NCBI GenBank assembly: GCA_903632075.3
Contig: CAHIKZ030005407.1
Coordinates: forward strand, 3,733,501 to 3,797,500
Length of the DNA: 64,000 bases
Source: Acanthosepion pharaonis
Lineage: Eukaryota > Mollusca > Cephalopoda > Sepiida > Sepiidae
Reading direction: 5' to 3'
The notes below the pieces were generated by a model. That model was given only the letters and a program-made list of their open reading frames with translations, was not told the DNA's origin and ran no database searches. Below, one piece after another: positions 21,130 to 33,640 of this stretch (the stretch's first letter is position 1; every line of letters starts with the position of its first letter). The position numbers and the translations under genes were made by a program.

Positions 21130-24100
21130 ATGGCACTTTGGTTAGCTAGTTTGAATGCCCGGGGCATGAGGTCCGAGTCTCGCAGGGCGAGGCTCTCTCG
21201 TGACCTTCAGCGCCTCGGGGTGAATATATGTTGTTTACAAGAGACCCGGTTTTCTTCTCATGATCGTGAGGATATACTGTCTAGGGGTTCGCCCTTTATT
21301 CAGCATGTTTTGATGGTCGTTCGAGGGGTGTCTCTTGGCTAGTGAGCAGGTCTTTGAAGGCTGCATGTACCCTTGTCTTCGCGGATCCGGCGGGCAGGCT
21401 TTGCGTGCTGGATGTTACCATAAAGGATAAGGTTCTTCGTCTCATTGGGGTTTATGCGCCCAATGCCCATTCCGAGCGGCCTGCTTTGTTTCGGCAGATC
21501 GCGCCGTTCTTGACGACGTCTCGTCGGGTAGTTTTAGCGGGGGATTGGAATGCCGTCCTTGACCCCGATATAGATCGTATAGGGCATAAACAAGGTACTA
21601 ACAACCCGGATGTGAAACCATTTCGGGACTTTATCGATGGGTTTGATCTCGTCGATAAGTTCCGGAAATGAACACCTTCAGGAGGTAACTTGGACTTGGA
21701 CAACTAGTGGCAACTCGGCTCCTGGGACGCTTGCGAGCTACCTGGACCGAGTCTTAGTTAGGAGAGTCGATGTAGGGCTCTTAGGGTGTCCAAGTTTCCA
21801 TTATATAGTTTATACGGATCATAGGCTTGTCCGGGTTCGTGTAAACTTAGATAAGCCTAAGGTTGTTGGCTGGTTACTGGAAATTGAACTGTTCGCTTTT
21901 CGGTGATCAGGGTTTCCGGGACCAACTGTTACTAATGATACAAAGGGAATTGACGGGAGCGGTTGTGGGAAATGCCTGGTGGGGCAATTTAAAATCTAAG
22001 ATTCGATCGTTTGCTGCCGATTTTAGTCGCCGACTCAATTTAGATAAATTAGCGGCGCAAACAGCTTTAGAAGAAAAGTTGATCGGGCCGTGAAATCCCG
22101 TGTTAGTGGGGACGTAGTCTTAGCTAAGGCAGAGTTGGCCTCCTTGCTTATCAAGAAGGATCAAGCTCTGGTAGTTAGGGCTAGGTTAAAAGAATGTCTT
22201 CTGAGGCAACGAATATGGCCGCTGAACTGCGTGCAGAGGAGAATCGAAGCGCGGCCAGGCGACATATAGCGTGCGTCACATTACCGGATAAGCGGACCGT
22301 GACTACAAACGCGGGCATATGTGAGGTCTTTCGAGATTACTTTCAGGAGCTTTTCACCAGGGAGCCCGGTCTGAGCTCTGCTCAGTTCGACGCCCTATTT
22401 AGCTGACTTTCCCTGCCTCTCGGCAGCTGAAGTGGCTAGGTGCGAGGGTCCCATAACAGAGTCGGAAATCTGGGAAGCGCTGAAGCAGGTTGGCCTGGAT
22501 AAGTCTCCGGGATTAGATGGTCTTCCCTACGAAGTTTACTTGAGGTTGTCGCACGTTTTGTTCCTTTGCTGGGACTGATGTACAACCACTGGATGAGGCA
22601 GGGGGTCTTTACCTCAACGCTTCACCAGGAGTGTCATCAAGTTGCTGCGTAAGGACAAAGACGGTGGGGATGGGTTAGGGAACTTTCGCCCTTTAACGAT
22701 GTTAAACACTGACTTAAAGATTTTGGCGAAGATCTTAGCCAACCGTTTGCAGCTTGTCCTGTCTAGTCTGATTGGCCCTGAACAGACTTGTGCTGTGAAG
22801 GGCAGGACTATTCAGGATAACCTTCATATGGTACGCTTGATCTTAGAACAAGTCGACAGTGAAGCCGCGCTGATCAATTTAGATCAGTCCAAGGCCTTCG
22901 ATAGGGTTGACCATCGATTTCTGGAGGCTGTCCTTTCGGCGGCCGGTTTCGGAGCCGACTTTCGCTCCTGGATCCGACTCTTGTATGCGACCCCGGTGCG
23001 CTGGTGGAAGTGAATGGGGTAAGATCGAAGCCTTTCGTATTGTCTCGCTCCATTCGTCAAGGTTGTCCGCTATCGCCTCTGCTTTACGTTCTTGCGTTGG
23101 AGCCTTTCCTTCGCAAGTTAAAGGCGAATCGGTCCTACGCGGTATTTCGCTGCCTGGTGCTAACACCTCGGCCAGGTATTCTGCCTATGCTGACGACGTT
23201 TCGGTTCTTGTGTCGAGCAGAGCCGAGATTAACGAAGTCAGTAAGCAGATCAGTGGGTATGAGATGGTGACAGGGGCCAAAATCAACCGCAATAAGTCTG
23301 TGGGCTTGCGGTTGGGTGCGTGGAAGGGAGTTTCTCTTCCCGGACCTTTCCTCTGGACGGATGGGCCGATCAAGATACTCGGCGTCTGGTTCGGTCCTGA
23401 TCTCCAGTTGGAAAAGAATTGGTCGGAGGTACAGGGGCGGGCCGAGGCCGCGGCTAGTCTGTGGTCTCGGAGGGACTTTCCCTGAAGGGAAGGGCGGAAG
23501 TTTGTGGTTCTCACATCTATCGATCCTCCTCTACCGTCTTTCTGTGCTTCCACTCCCATGCCCGACTAATGTCATTAGTCAAGGCCTTGTTCTCTTTCTT
23601 GTGGAGAGGCAAGGCCCATATGGCATCTCGCGGGATCTGCTGCCTTCATCCCTCTGAGGGCGGTCTGGGGATGCCTAGCATTGAGATTCGTCAATATATG
23701 CTACGCATTACCTTTCTAGACCGAATGTGTCGCGGTTTGGATGAGGTGGGCACCTTTTGGAAAGAAGATGTCCGTAAACATTTCCCATCCCTGAGAAGTG
23801 TGCACTCGTGCGAGGAGGAGGCCGGTCCTACTCCTCGTGGCGAGTGCTCCTTCTATCGTGAATGTCGTCGTGCTTTGAAGCTCCTCTTACGGACGTCGGT
23901 TGGCCTCTCCGACGCCCAAGCGTTGTCTCGTAAGGCATTATATCGTTTGTTAGTTAGGGGGTCCGTTCAAGATGATCTGATCGACGAGCTCGGTCTTACG
24001 AAGCAGGAGGCTAGCTCGATATGGCCTTGGGCGCCTGGGTTGAAATGTCTCAATAACGATGAGGCATCACTCACCTGGCTGATGATTCGCGGGGCCCTCT

Positions 24101-24581
24101 GGGTCGGCAAAAAAGACTTTGTTCAGCAGGCTTGGAGAAATATCAAACTGTCGTCGCTGTACTGGGAATGTCGAGACCATTGGTTACGTGTTTTTTTTTC
24201 AGTGCAGTGCGGTAGTGCCGTTGTGCAAGTTTGTTGAAGGCCTCATGGTTCGCATGCTGCAGGAAAGTTTTTGTCCTGGAAGCCAGTTCTGTTTGTAGCA
24301 ATGTGGTATCGCAATTGACGAAGGCTGAACACTATGTGTTCTGTTGCTTACTAGGGGTTATGCGAGTCGTGATTTGGACGACGCGACAGAAGGATTCTAT
24401 GAAGGCGAGAAGTTCACCTCTTCCCAACTGATCTTGTACATTAAGCATCAGCTTAAAAGTCAAGATTAGGACGGAAAGGCGGCGGCTCCCATCATCAGAA
24501 TTCGGCAAAAGGTGGGTGAATCTTGCGCGAATGTGTAGAGTGAAAGGGGCTGACCTAGAGTGGCACTTGGATGTCGGTTAG
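21130..24581 (+). pseudogene. Tx1-like LINE ORF2 (APE endonuclease, reverse transcriptase)
   Basis: Order of domains: APE-type endonuclease (MALWLASLNARGM; CCLQETRFSS; GVYAPNA; LAGDWNAVLDPDIDR; SYLDRVLV; YTDHRLV), a linker (DKSPGLDGLPYEVYLRL), reverse transcriptase (NFRPLTMLNTDLKILAKI; EQTCAVKGRTIQDN; LINLDQSKAFDRVDHRFL; SRSIRQGCPLSPLLYVLAL; YADD at 23186-23197; GAKINRNKS; ILGVWFG) and a conserved C-terminus (FLWRGK; EGGLGMPSIEI; AEHYVFCCLLGVMRVVIW) ending at a TAG at 24579. Frameshifts occur near 21340, 21670, 21890, 22090, 22410, 22590, 23010, 23480 and 24230. In a live copy it nicks the target and copies RNA in place. Confidence 0.85.
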
Positions 24582-25331
24582 GTACAGAATTTTGTCCTAA
24601 CAGGGTTGAACATAGGCAACCCACCCAGATATTAGGCTAGACTAGGTTGTCATTTTTGAACTTTTAGTTTTTTTTTTCCCGGTTAACTTAGCTAGGGTAT
24701 GTGAGCTCATTAGCCCCTTTTATTTCTGTCCCTAATTTTTTCTTTTGTTTAATTCCCCATCCCCTCCCTCGTTAGGTGGTTAGTGATGTCAGTTTTCTGG
24801 TGGATGCGGGGCGCCTTTCGTTTTCGTGTGTGTGTTTTCGTATTTGTTGTTGTGTATGAATGAGTGAGTGTTTGTGTGAATGCTTGATGGTTTGAATGTG
24901 TACTTATTTTATTAGTCCCGCATCGATTTCGTCCAGTTAACTGATTTTTCTGCCACATTCATAGTTTGGGGGGGTTTTATTACTAACTCAGTTTTGTTTA
25001 GTTTATTGTACATAATTAATGCACGTTGTAAATATTCATTTGGGGATTTTTTAAAAGTTGTTATTTAATGACCCTCCCCCCATGAACAATATATGTAAAT
25101 AAGGGAACTAATTAGGACTTCATAGAGAATCTGAGGTATTATGGTGGACGTAGTAAGAAAGGTAGGAGTGATTGTGTTGTTTTGGTGAATGGATTATTGT
25201 TGGCATATTTGGGTCAGTGTCTGCGACTAGCTAAGTTTAGATTAAAGACAGAAGAAGACCGTCATTCCCCATCCCCCCTTTTCGGCCTTGTGCCACATTT
25301 GTTTGTATTTTTTTACAAAACAATAAATATT
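24582..25331 (+). other. LINE 3' UTR and tail
   Basis: Non-coding. It contains TTACTAACTCAGTTTTGTTT (24980) and TTCGGCCTTGTGCCACATTT (25281) and ends ACAAAACAATAAATATT. Both blocks recur in the tandem units upstream of H1 (60234-61790); the second also recurs in SINE-like copies at 5054 and 35895. It probably carries the signal recognised by the reverse transcriptase. Confidence 0.75.
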
Positions 25332-25439
25332 GTGATATAGTAAGCTCCGCTTACACTATCTCTCTAACCTGTTGTTAATATATCTTTCTTACATCTAATC
25401 CGTGTTCCGTGTTTTACTTCTGTGGTCCAAACTTTATAT

Positions 25440-25442
<3 letters not shown>
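25332..25442 (+). repeat. gypsy 3' LTR, right part (with right target duplication)
   Basis: Begins with GTGATATAGTAAGCTC, the second copy of the target site, and continues with CGCTTACACTATCTC and CCGTGTTCCGTGTTTTACTT, matching the 5' LTR. A TTTCTTACA insertion is present relative to the 5' LTR. The end is blurred where it meets (TA)n. Confidence 0.85.
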
Positions 25443-25667
<225 letters not shown>

Positions 25668-25786
25668 TAATCATTTCAAGCTCAAAGCAAGGTGATAAAC
25701 CCACTAAGACACAGATGTTTTACTGAAAGTGAAAGAAATTGTAGTAATGTTAAGTGTAGAGAGAGCGTGCATTAAAAGACCAAGAT

Positions 25787-26150
25787 TCAAGTCGACAGAA
25801 GATGTTGATTGCATTTAAACTTTATAAGATCGTTTTTGACAGGAAGGCTACAAGTCGGATGAGAGTTCCACATGCGAGAATTGCGAGGGAAGAAAACATT
25901 AGCATAGGACTTACGCTTACACTTAGCTATTTCAACTATATAATGATAAGACAGAGCTTTTAATCTGGTACTGTGCTTAAATTCGCGGCATCGAGATACC
26001 GAAGAGGAATTCTCATGAAAATAATTACCGTTAAAATGTTTATCGAAAGGGCTCATGGAATCTGCGTTATGGCGGTAGAATGTGACTGAAGTCGGTTGGG
26101 ATCGATAATATTGCAAAATACTTGTCCTCAATCTTTCTTCGATACTCCAT
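25787..26150 (-). pseudogene. LINE reverse transcriptase C-terminus
   Basis: The minus-strand frame 25787-26131 (114 codons) reads SVTFYRHNADSMSPFDKHF, EFKHSTRLKALSYHY, KCKRKSYANVFFPRNSRMWN, the C-terminal part of the LWNSLP family (compare 37290 and 29105). It is 5'-truncated. The open frame is longer than in the sister copies. Confidence 0.7.
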
Positions 26151-27205
26151 TAGGTTTTACTTTGTCTTTGGTTTTTGGTAAAAAAAAAAAGTAATGTCTA
26201 AATTCGTTCTAATATTTACTAATTTTTCTTGGTACCTATCCGTATACTCGATTGGACAGAATTAAAGTGGGTATCACCACGCATTCTTCTTTGTATAAAT
26301 ATATGAGCGGAAAATAAATAAATAAATTCTTTTTTCCGCATCAAATGTCATTCACGGTCGTTTTAACTTGTAACCCCATTTTTTTCCAGTTCCTTCTGTT
26401 TCTCTATCTTCACGTATTACTTCAGCTTGACGTCACTCTCTTAATTTTCCAAACTTCTAAAATTGTTTTCCGTTTCCTTTTTTTATTTTTCTAAAACCCA
26501 CTCTCATGATTTTGACCCATTATTGCTTTATGTTCATTTGGTGTTAAATGTCATGACCTCTATGACACAAGGCCAACGAAACGGGGAAATCAAGTGGATG
26601 ACTAATTTGAATAAAGTTTCAGCAGACAACATCGATCTTTAAATGACAGCTTCATTTACTTATCTGACAAGTGTCATTTTGAATACATGTTTTCGCTTTT
26701 ATCCTTACTCTAGACCGCCATATTGACTATAAAATCTTAATTTTATAGATGAAAAATAAAATTATAGTCTTCTCCATTCCAAACCAAAAAAGGTACCTTT
26801 GTCAATATCCCCGTAGTCATTTGCAAGGGACGCTGTCTTTGCTTCATTTGCGTTCCATAGAGATGTATTTTTTCTTTCTACTTGATTTCTTGTTTTGTTC
26901 ACTAAATTCTCCTTTACTTATTATATATCTGTATTTTTATTGCATCTTTCAGTATTGCGCCATTTTATTTTCTGTTCATTTTTTGACATTGTGTAATGTA
27001 CTTTTAATTGTAATATATTTTTTATTCTACCTTTATTTTCCCTTCTGTTTTCTTTCATTTGTTTTCTCGGCGGCCATTTTATTTTAATTTTCGTCCATGA
27101 TTAGGTTATGCTAGCTGATGTAGAAACAGTAAACAGTAAATAAATATTTTTGCATTTTTTTGTAGTAACATCATTTATTTCTTAAATTTTCCTCATTCGT
27201 TCACC
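26151..27205. other. nothing recognised
   Basis: AT-rich DNA. ACACAAGGCCAACGAAAC near 26569 is a reverse-complement trace of the LINE/SINE tail motif, too short to annotate further. Confidence 0.4.
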
Positions 27206-27262
27206 ATCATCATCATCATCGTGGTTGTCGATGTCTTTATTATTATTATTATTATTATTATA
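27206..27262. repeat. (CAT)n and (TTA)n microsatellites
   Basis: Two short trinucleotide tracts, 27206-27220 and 27236-27262. Confidence 0.9.
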
Positions 27263-27900
27263 TTTGAATTCCCCTCCGACTCTTGGATATTTCGGCAGGT
27301 GATAGATATCTCAGCTCCTACCCACCGTTTAGAAACAAAAATTTCACCAGCACATCGGTTCAGCCAAGCAGTGCTGCCACCTGCACACTCAATTATTTCA
27401 GGTATGCCCCAGGCGTTCTGCGTAGCAGAATAATACCTGGAAATAGTTCCAAGTGTGCCGATCACAAGAGGGACAACTCCATCTGCTGCTTGGTATATTT
27501 CTTTGATTTGCCCTTCCAATTTTTAGTACCTGTTGCACCCCCCACCCCACTTTACAATGTTCTTATCCCAAGGTACCGCAACCTCTATCAAGGCCTATTC
27601 ATCTTGTGTACAAGTGTAATGTCAGGGCGATTACTCTCTGTGCTTGTCCATCAACATGATCGTAACCCACATGAGCTTCACTTTCGCATTCTCGGCTAGA
27701 GACAGTGGTGAGAGCTTGTTCGACATATCTGCGCATTCGAGGCCATACTTCCTGCATAATTCCCAATGCATTCAAGGGTAGCTATTTTGTTATGGCCTGA
27801 TTTGTTGTTGTTATTATTATTATTATTGTTGTTGTTGTTTATGGTATCTTCTTGCCAGAGAGTAATTTTACGATATCCCAAGATAGCGCAAGCAACGCCT
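27210..27900 (-). pseudogene. LINE ORF2 C-terminal relic
   Basis: The minus-strand frame 27193-27519 reads LEGQIKEIYQAADGVVPLVIGTLGTIS-like residues followed by a block ending RWVGAEISITCRNIQ. The 'VPLVIGTLGTIS' run is the hallmark of the C-terminus of a widespread LINE group (V.PIV.GALGT.S). Upstream pieces are frameshifted, and (TTA)n and (GTT/ATT)n repeats interrupt it at 27236-27262 and 27807-27840. The subfamily is uncertain. Confidence 0.5.
27807..27841. repeat. (GTT/ATT)n microsatellite
   Basis: TTG and TTA trinucleotides alternate in one tract. Confidence 0.9.
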
Positions 27901-28309
27901 ATAAGGATTCATTCACGACTGCGCATGTGTGATATCAGCATTTATTATTATTATTGTACTCTACTTGTCGAAAATTTAGCAGTCATAGCCATGAGTAACC
28001 ACTTGCAAACATTTTTGTCAATTAAAGTTTACGTCATATAATCAATCAAGAGGAAAAAAAATTAGTTGAGGTTCCAGAGTAACAGAAATTATTTGTTGCC
28101 GCTTATTTTCTTCATGTAATGAACGATCATTCAAAATCAAAATGGCAGGATAAAAATAGCTATCATATTGTGTAACGCAGCGTAACTGACAGAATGAAAG
28201 AGAAGCAAAGATGGTTGGATGTTCAAAAAAAAAAAAAGATTTGATAATCTGTATACGAAACCGCGCCCATTTCTAGACTACTTAAAATATTTTTCTTTAT
28301 ATATGGCTT

Positions 28310-28915
28310 TTAGGAACATTCGCCGTAAACATTTTTGCCGTAGGAAAACTTGCGACAGGTATTTTCGCCGTAGAAAATTTTGATTATGGGATTTTTGCCG
28401 TAAAAAATTTCACCGCTTTTTTTTTAATATACGAAATACCTTGTTATCAAATATATCCAGCCCACACTGTTGTTAGTTCGATTTAAACATTTTAATAAGC
28501 GAAGTTATAGGATCAAAAATTTCAACGACATCAGATCCTACGGCATTCACTTTCATATTTCAGACTTAACGTTAAATTTTCTGTTAACATAATATCAATC
28601 TGCCAATAATTCTCATTTAAGCAATATATATTATTTCAAACAAACTTACAACTTGAATACGCAACCAACTTCAATATAAAATGTCAGATCAAAGAAAAAT
28701 AACACTTTGAAACTCTAATTGAAATCAAACTCTTTTGAAATTTACACAAATTATTTGCAAACATAAACTGTTCTAAATTCACTATAAATACCTAAATATT
28801 GAAATACTCGAAAAAAATGCGGCGAAATTGCCTTAGGGCAAAAATACTATACAGCAAAGTTTCCTACGGCAAAAATTACTGAGGCGAGTTTTCCTACGGA
28901 AAAAGTGTTCCGGAA
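28310..28915. repeat. foldback element with CGCCGTAGGAAAA repeats in both arms
   Basis: The left arm (28310-28412) carries four degenerate copies of TTTTGCCGTAGGAAAA; the right arm (28806-28915) carries the reverse-complement repeats (TTTTCCTACGGCAAAAAT and variants). The 390-bp centre is AT-rich and non-coding. This is the structure of a foldback transposon or a MITE with sub-repeats in long inverted ends. Confidence 0.7.
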
Positions 28916-29104
28916 GTTCCGGATACGGTTTTTCTCACATATAAGACGCATAAAAATATTGGATGTAATTCTGCTTAAATACGAAAATATATTCCAAGAC
29001 ATCGATAAATATTGATTTATTGAGGGGATTCACCTTCGTCTAAAATAGTAAGAGTTTTTTTAACATTTCAACTCAAACAAAGCGGGAATTACATTAGTAC
29101 GCAG

Positions 29105-29590
29105 CAGATTACAGGAAGTGAAAGTGAGTGAAAAGACTGTGTATAGGGTGGAATGAGGAAAGGACAAAAGATGAACGGGATTCAAGAAGATAGAAAATGG
29201 CTACTGACGTTCCATTTAAATTTTTGAAGCTTGTATTTATCAGGGAAGCAAGTAAATGGAAGTTAGTTCCACTGTAGGGAAGTGTGAGCAAAGAAACGGT
29301 CAGAGTAGAAGTGGCGGTTGCATTTAGCTATGCCAACCTAGTAGAACGCTTAAATTCGTGTAGTCGGGTTACCAAGGGAGAGAATGCTCGTCAGAGCAGT
29401 CGCTATGGAAATATTTCTGAAAAAAATCCGAGGGAATCCACGTCACATCGGTGAGAAAGTGACTGAATTCGAGATGCCAAGTCGGGATTATATTACAGAT
29501 ACTTCTTTGGATTTTGTCAAAAAGCTCAAGATGAATAGCACGAGCACCAATTGCAAGAAAGATTCTAATTTGTAACTCAAGGATTATTTA
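29105..29590 (-). pseudogene. LINE reverse transcriptase C-terminus
   Basis: Minus-strand fragments in changing frames read an IQRSICNII-like start, a YFHSDCSDE segment, then CNRHFYSDRFF and LPFTCFPDKYKLQKF, followed by a 3' UTR that matches other LWNSLP-family copies. The conserved Trp-Asn is followed by a stop (WN*LP). 5'-truncated and dead. Confidence 0.65.
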
Positions 29591-30059
29591 CCATTTTAAG
29601 TAATTCTGAGATGAGATTTATAGAAAAAGGTCCGTAATATTACGAAAGGAATTTAAAATTAAACTTTGTCATGGCGAATAATGGAAGCATATGTTGGCTG
29701 CCTTATTTTTTCCCCACATCGTCAAGAATCTAGATGAATGTTTCAAATTTCAAAGCGTAGAATAAATAACCATGTGATTAAATATTTAAACGTTTCCATA
29801 TTTTTTGGACGTTGTAATGTCTGTGAACACTGCAAAATACAGTGACTTGTGCAACGAAGGAACAATCTTTTTTGTATCTTCTTCTTTCGTGGTATTTGTT
29901 TTTTTCCTTAAAATCTTTCTTTCCTTGAATCCTATATATTTTTTCTCGTCTTGCATTTGCTTGTTGTTTGTAGTAGATGCGTTTTCTCATTACCTCACGT
30001 GGTTAGTTGAAATGAGCATTTCGAATGCTTATTTTAAATCAGGTTCGTTAGAAATAAAG
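29591..30059. other. nothing recognised
   Basis: No supported feature; a short frame at 29805-30203 runs into the LINE relic below. Confidence 0.4.
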
Positions 30060-30510
30060 AAAAGAGCTGGAATGCAATGTAATATCAATCCTCCTATATG
30101 GCAGATAATACTGGACAATTTTCTCACAGATGAAGAGAAGACTTGGGGCAACAGAGATGTGGTTCTACAAATGAATAGCATTTACAGAGCGCGTAAGCAA
30201 TGACGAAGTCTTAAGGAAAAATGGTAACAAGAAAAGCACTTAGAATAAGAAAGAGACGGCTGACATTTCTTATAAGCATAATCATGAAGGAAGGTTTAGA
30301 GAACGTAACACACGCAGAATATACCTGAAGGCAAGAGGAACAGAGTTGGGGGGGCAGCGAGTAACCTACCTAACGAACTTGTGTAAATGGAGGTGGTAGA
30401 AAAGGCAGAAACATTGCTGATTTGCAAAGGATATGTTGCTGTGGAGAGCCGCGATTGCCAACGTCTTGAAGGGACACCACACGCAAGAGAAGAAAAGGTT
30501 GTTCCAGTAT
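30060..30510 (+). pseudogene. LINE ORF2 C-terminal relic (WRA-I--VL family)
   Basis: Compared with 55305-55865, the same blocks occur in order over several frames: VSNDEVLRK-like, ENVTHAEY, QRVTYLTNLCKW, then LWRAAIANVLKGHHT, the terminal motif of this family (W-R-A-M-I-A-x-V-L). It is 5'-truncated with frameshifts. Other copies: 31100-31410, 45190-45790 (minus) and 55305-55865. Confidence 0.65.
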
Positions 30511-30605
30511 GGAGATGGAGTTTGCTTATTGGCTGAGATTTTTCTAACTAGCACTCGAAGTCAGTTAATTCTTAATTTCAAGTGTCGATTTTTAAGTCAG
30601 TTTTA

Positions 30606-30683
30606 TTAGGTTGGTGCAAAAATAATGTCGTTTTTGACGTTAAGTTGAACGACAAAAAACGACATTATTTTGCACCAACCTAA
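30606..30683. mobile_element. 78-bp mariner MITE with MADE1-like ends
   Basis: A near-perfect palindrome that starts TTAGGTTGGTGCAAAA and ends TTTTGCACCAACCTAA, flanked by TA on both sides (mariner target duplication). Size and ends match the well-known MADE1/Hsmar type of mariner MITE. The centre differs from the human element. A second copy is at 56400-56476. Confidence 0.9.
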
Positions 30684-31099
30684 TAGCATAATCTTGAATG
30701 TACTAGGCTCAACTGAATAAATATATCTCTTTTCCGTTCATTATCCAAACGAGCGAACAGTGCAGTAATAAGTAAAAATTAATTAATACATGAATCAATA
30801 AATCAAATTGCATAACGATAGATATTTCGATTTGTTGTGTGCTTCAGATTTATTTTCTGTTAACACTTTTTTTCAAATTGCTGTTAGATTCAAGATGGAG
30901 GTACGACTGACGTAACAGATAACAGTATCAAAAATGGAATCGGCAAACTGAGTTCAAATTCCCACTGAAGAAGTTTGGATTCATTTTGCATTAATGTTCT
31001 TGCAAAAGGCACAAATCCATATTTTCTATCCCCAAATGACAGGGTAAACTAGATTTTCTAGTTTTAATTAGCAACTCGTCTTGGGGAAGGAAAAATAAG

Positions 31100-31410
31100 A
31101 ATTCAATACTACGGAGAAGGCGACGGGAAGCTACGACATTATATTATGAAGAACAATCATAGCAATGAACGGATATTAAAGGGAAATAAAGTGTTGAAAG
31201 CCATAATCACCTACATCCTGAAAGGACATGGCATTTAAGGAGAAGGAAGGGTGTTTTACTTTTGACTATCGATTTATTTACTCCGTAAAATTTCAGCGGA
31301 GTATTTGTGCGTAAAATATTGTCATCGGTTTATAACAAAAAGACAAAATTTATTAAGAGCTACAAAGGATAGAAAGTTCTGGAGAGCCATGGTTACTCTT
31401 TTTTGAAGCT
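31100..31410 (+). pseudogene. two scraps of the WRA-I--VL LINE C-terminus
   Basis: Around 31190-31240 the sequence encodes KAIITYILKGHGI followed by a stop; around 31355-31398 it encodes ATKDRKFWRAMVT. Both are the final motif of the family at 55305, so two 3' ends were joined here or one was rearranged. Confidence 0.5.
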
Positions 31411-31875
31411 GATTTTGTAATGTTGTCGATATTAGATATTTAGATATTAATTAGATATTTTTTGATAAAATTTTACAAAAGATTTATAGATTTTAAGATA
31501 GTTTTCAATTAAAAATATTATATACGTCGATGATCACTTAATCGGAGATTATAATTTTTATCAAAATCCCAGAAAGTTGGAGCCAATACCGTAAAATCAG
31601 CAATGTCGTAAAATATGTTTGTCTGGGCGGAAAAGTTCGCGTGAGAAAAATCCTGAGGACAAAAATATATTTATTTGCCAAGTGATAAAGAATTTATTAA
31701 TCAAAACAGTGTAAATTATTGGAACAACAGTTATCGTGATTGATAATAAAGGCGATTGATTAGTATACATGACAAGTGAATCGATATTAAAATTTTTCAA
31801 AAAATAAAAACTATGATATCAGTTTAAAAGATTCAGTTATCTCTGAATATTTCAACCAGACTGTGGCAATGAAAG
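31411..31875. other. nothing recognised
   Basis: AT-rich DNA with short ATTAGATATTT repeats only. Confidence 0.4.
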
Positions 31876-31877
31876 TG

Positions 31878-31942
<65 letters not shown>
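31876..31942. repeat. (GATA)n microsatellite
   Basis: About 16 GATA units. Confidence 0.95.
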
Positions 31943-31944
<2 letters not shown>

Positions 31945-31995
31945 GAACAGTGAATGGACTGGGATAGATAAGTAGATTGGGAAAAATGGAAGAGG

Positions 31996-31997
<2 letters not shown>

Positions 31998-32032
<35 letters not shown>

Positions 32033-32065
32033 ATTTTTATATATATATATTATTTATATATTTAT
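31998..32065. repeat. interrupted (TA)n
   Basis: TA tract with a TGCAATTTTTA interruption. Confidence 0.9.
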
Positions 32066-32243
32066 ATATGCACCTATTGAAAGCGCCCGATTTCATTGAT
32101 AGTTTGTTTGATGATCTCAATTAGCGTGAAACCCAGGGTCACAAACTCAGACCAATCCAACTATATATATATGTGAGGAAATATAGTCTTAAGATGTGCT
32201 ATATTTATGGGATAAAGTGCTCAATATCAGAGAGAGTGTGTGT

Positions 32244-32405
32244 AAATATAAAAGTGAACATAGAAGTCAACACTTAGAAGCGACAGTCTGTTTCATGCTA
32301 GATGCAATCGTCAGGCCAGTGGCAATCATCAGGCCAACGGGCCTCACGATTGCATCTCATAAACAGAACTGTCGCTTCTAAGTGTTGACTTTATGTTCAC
32401 TTTTA

Positions 32406-32410
<5 letters not shown>
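32244..32410. repeat. 167-bp palindromic foldback element
   Basis: The arms (32244-32286 and 32369-32410) pair almost perfectly, and the centre pairs as well (GATGCAATCGT / ACGATTGCATC; CAGGCC / GGCC). The minus strand reads GGCCTGACGATTGCATC ... CATGAAACAG, a CTGANGA-hairpin-GAAAC arrangement. It is related to 866-960 and is followed directly by (TA)n(GT)n. Confidence 0.8.
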
Positions 32411-32460
<50 letters not shown>

Positions 32461-32482
32461 TTGTGTGTTGTGTGTGTGAGTA
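32411..32482. repeat. (TA)n(TG)n compound microsatellite
   Basis: TA tract then TG tract. Confidence 0.95.
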
Positions 32483-32814
32483 AATAAATGACAGAAAATT
32501 GTGTTGTAATACATTTCGTTCAGAAATGAATGTCTTCAGGCAAACAACGGATGAAATTAATCCTATCTACTAGAAAGATAAAAAATACAACAAAAACCGG
32601 CTACAGTTTACCGTAAGACATTACAGATGCGGAAAAATTTTGTTTTTAATTTTGACGTCAGACGCGTCTAAATCTCATTCAATATGTTTGTTATCACTTT
32701 CAATTTCAGTTACAGTTATTATCTCCCAATGATAATAATATTACTGTTATAAGAAATGAAAATATATTCTATGATCCTGTTGTGATGAACATTCGAAATT
32801 TGTAAGCAGACATT

Positions 32815-33065
32815 GGCCTTGAAAGTCTGTAGCTAGATGTAACCATAAGTTCTTTTTTAATAGTTTCTTTTCTCGCAATTCTCGCCTGTGGAACTCTCTC
32901 TCTCTCTCGCGCGCGCGTCTCTGTCCTCTACAATCTTAAAAAACTTAAATGCAACGCCAATCGTCATCTTCTGTTTACATGAATCCTGTTTTTTCATTGT
33001 CCTTTCTTCCCTCTAAAGTCTTCTCATTCTATTTTCACTCCTAGTAACTCAAATACAGTAATTTG
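32815..33065 (+). pseudogene. LINE 3' end relic (LWNSLP family)
   Basis: AGATGTAACCATAAGTTC and GCCTGTGGAACTCTC match the 37290 copy; a (TC)n(GC)n microsatellite has grown at the LWNS-L position. The 3' UTR is recognisable to about 33060. Confidence 0.65.
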
Positions 33066-33234
33066 ATATTTTTTAATTAGTATTACTACTTTTTATTTAA
33101 ATGTTAAATCAACAAATAATATTCATTTTCGCCGAAAATCATAACAGTGTTATTTCAATATATTTTCTAGTCGTCGCTGTTATTAACTAATTTTTCATAA
33201 AGATAAGTCACTGTTATTAATCAATTTTTTCATA

Positions 33235-33640
<406 letters not shown>

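Larger units (their letters stand above)
18231..25331 (+). mobile_element. Tx1-like LINE, full length or nearly so
   Basis: A 7.1-kb non-LTR retrotransposon inserted in the gypsy 3' LTR. It is bounded by a perfect 16-bp target-site duplication and has a T-rich 5' leader with many hairpins, ORF1 with a zinc knuckle, ORF2 with an APE-type endonuclease and reverse transcriptase, and a 750-bp 3' UTR ending in an AATAAATATT tail rather than poly(A). ORF2 motifs (DQSKAFDRVD, SIRQGCPLSPLLYVLALEPF, YADD) fit the L1/Tx1 group. Frameshifts make it inactive. Confidence 0.85.
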
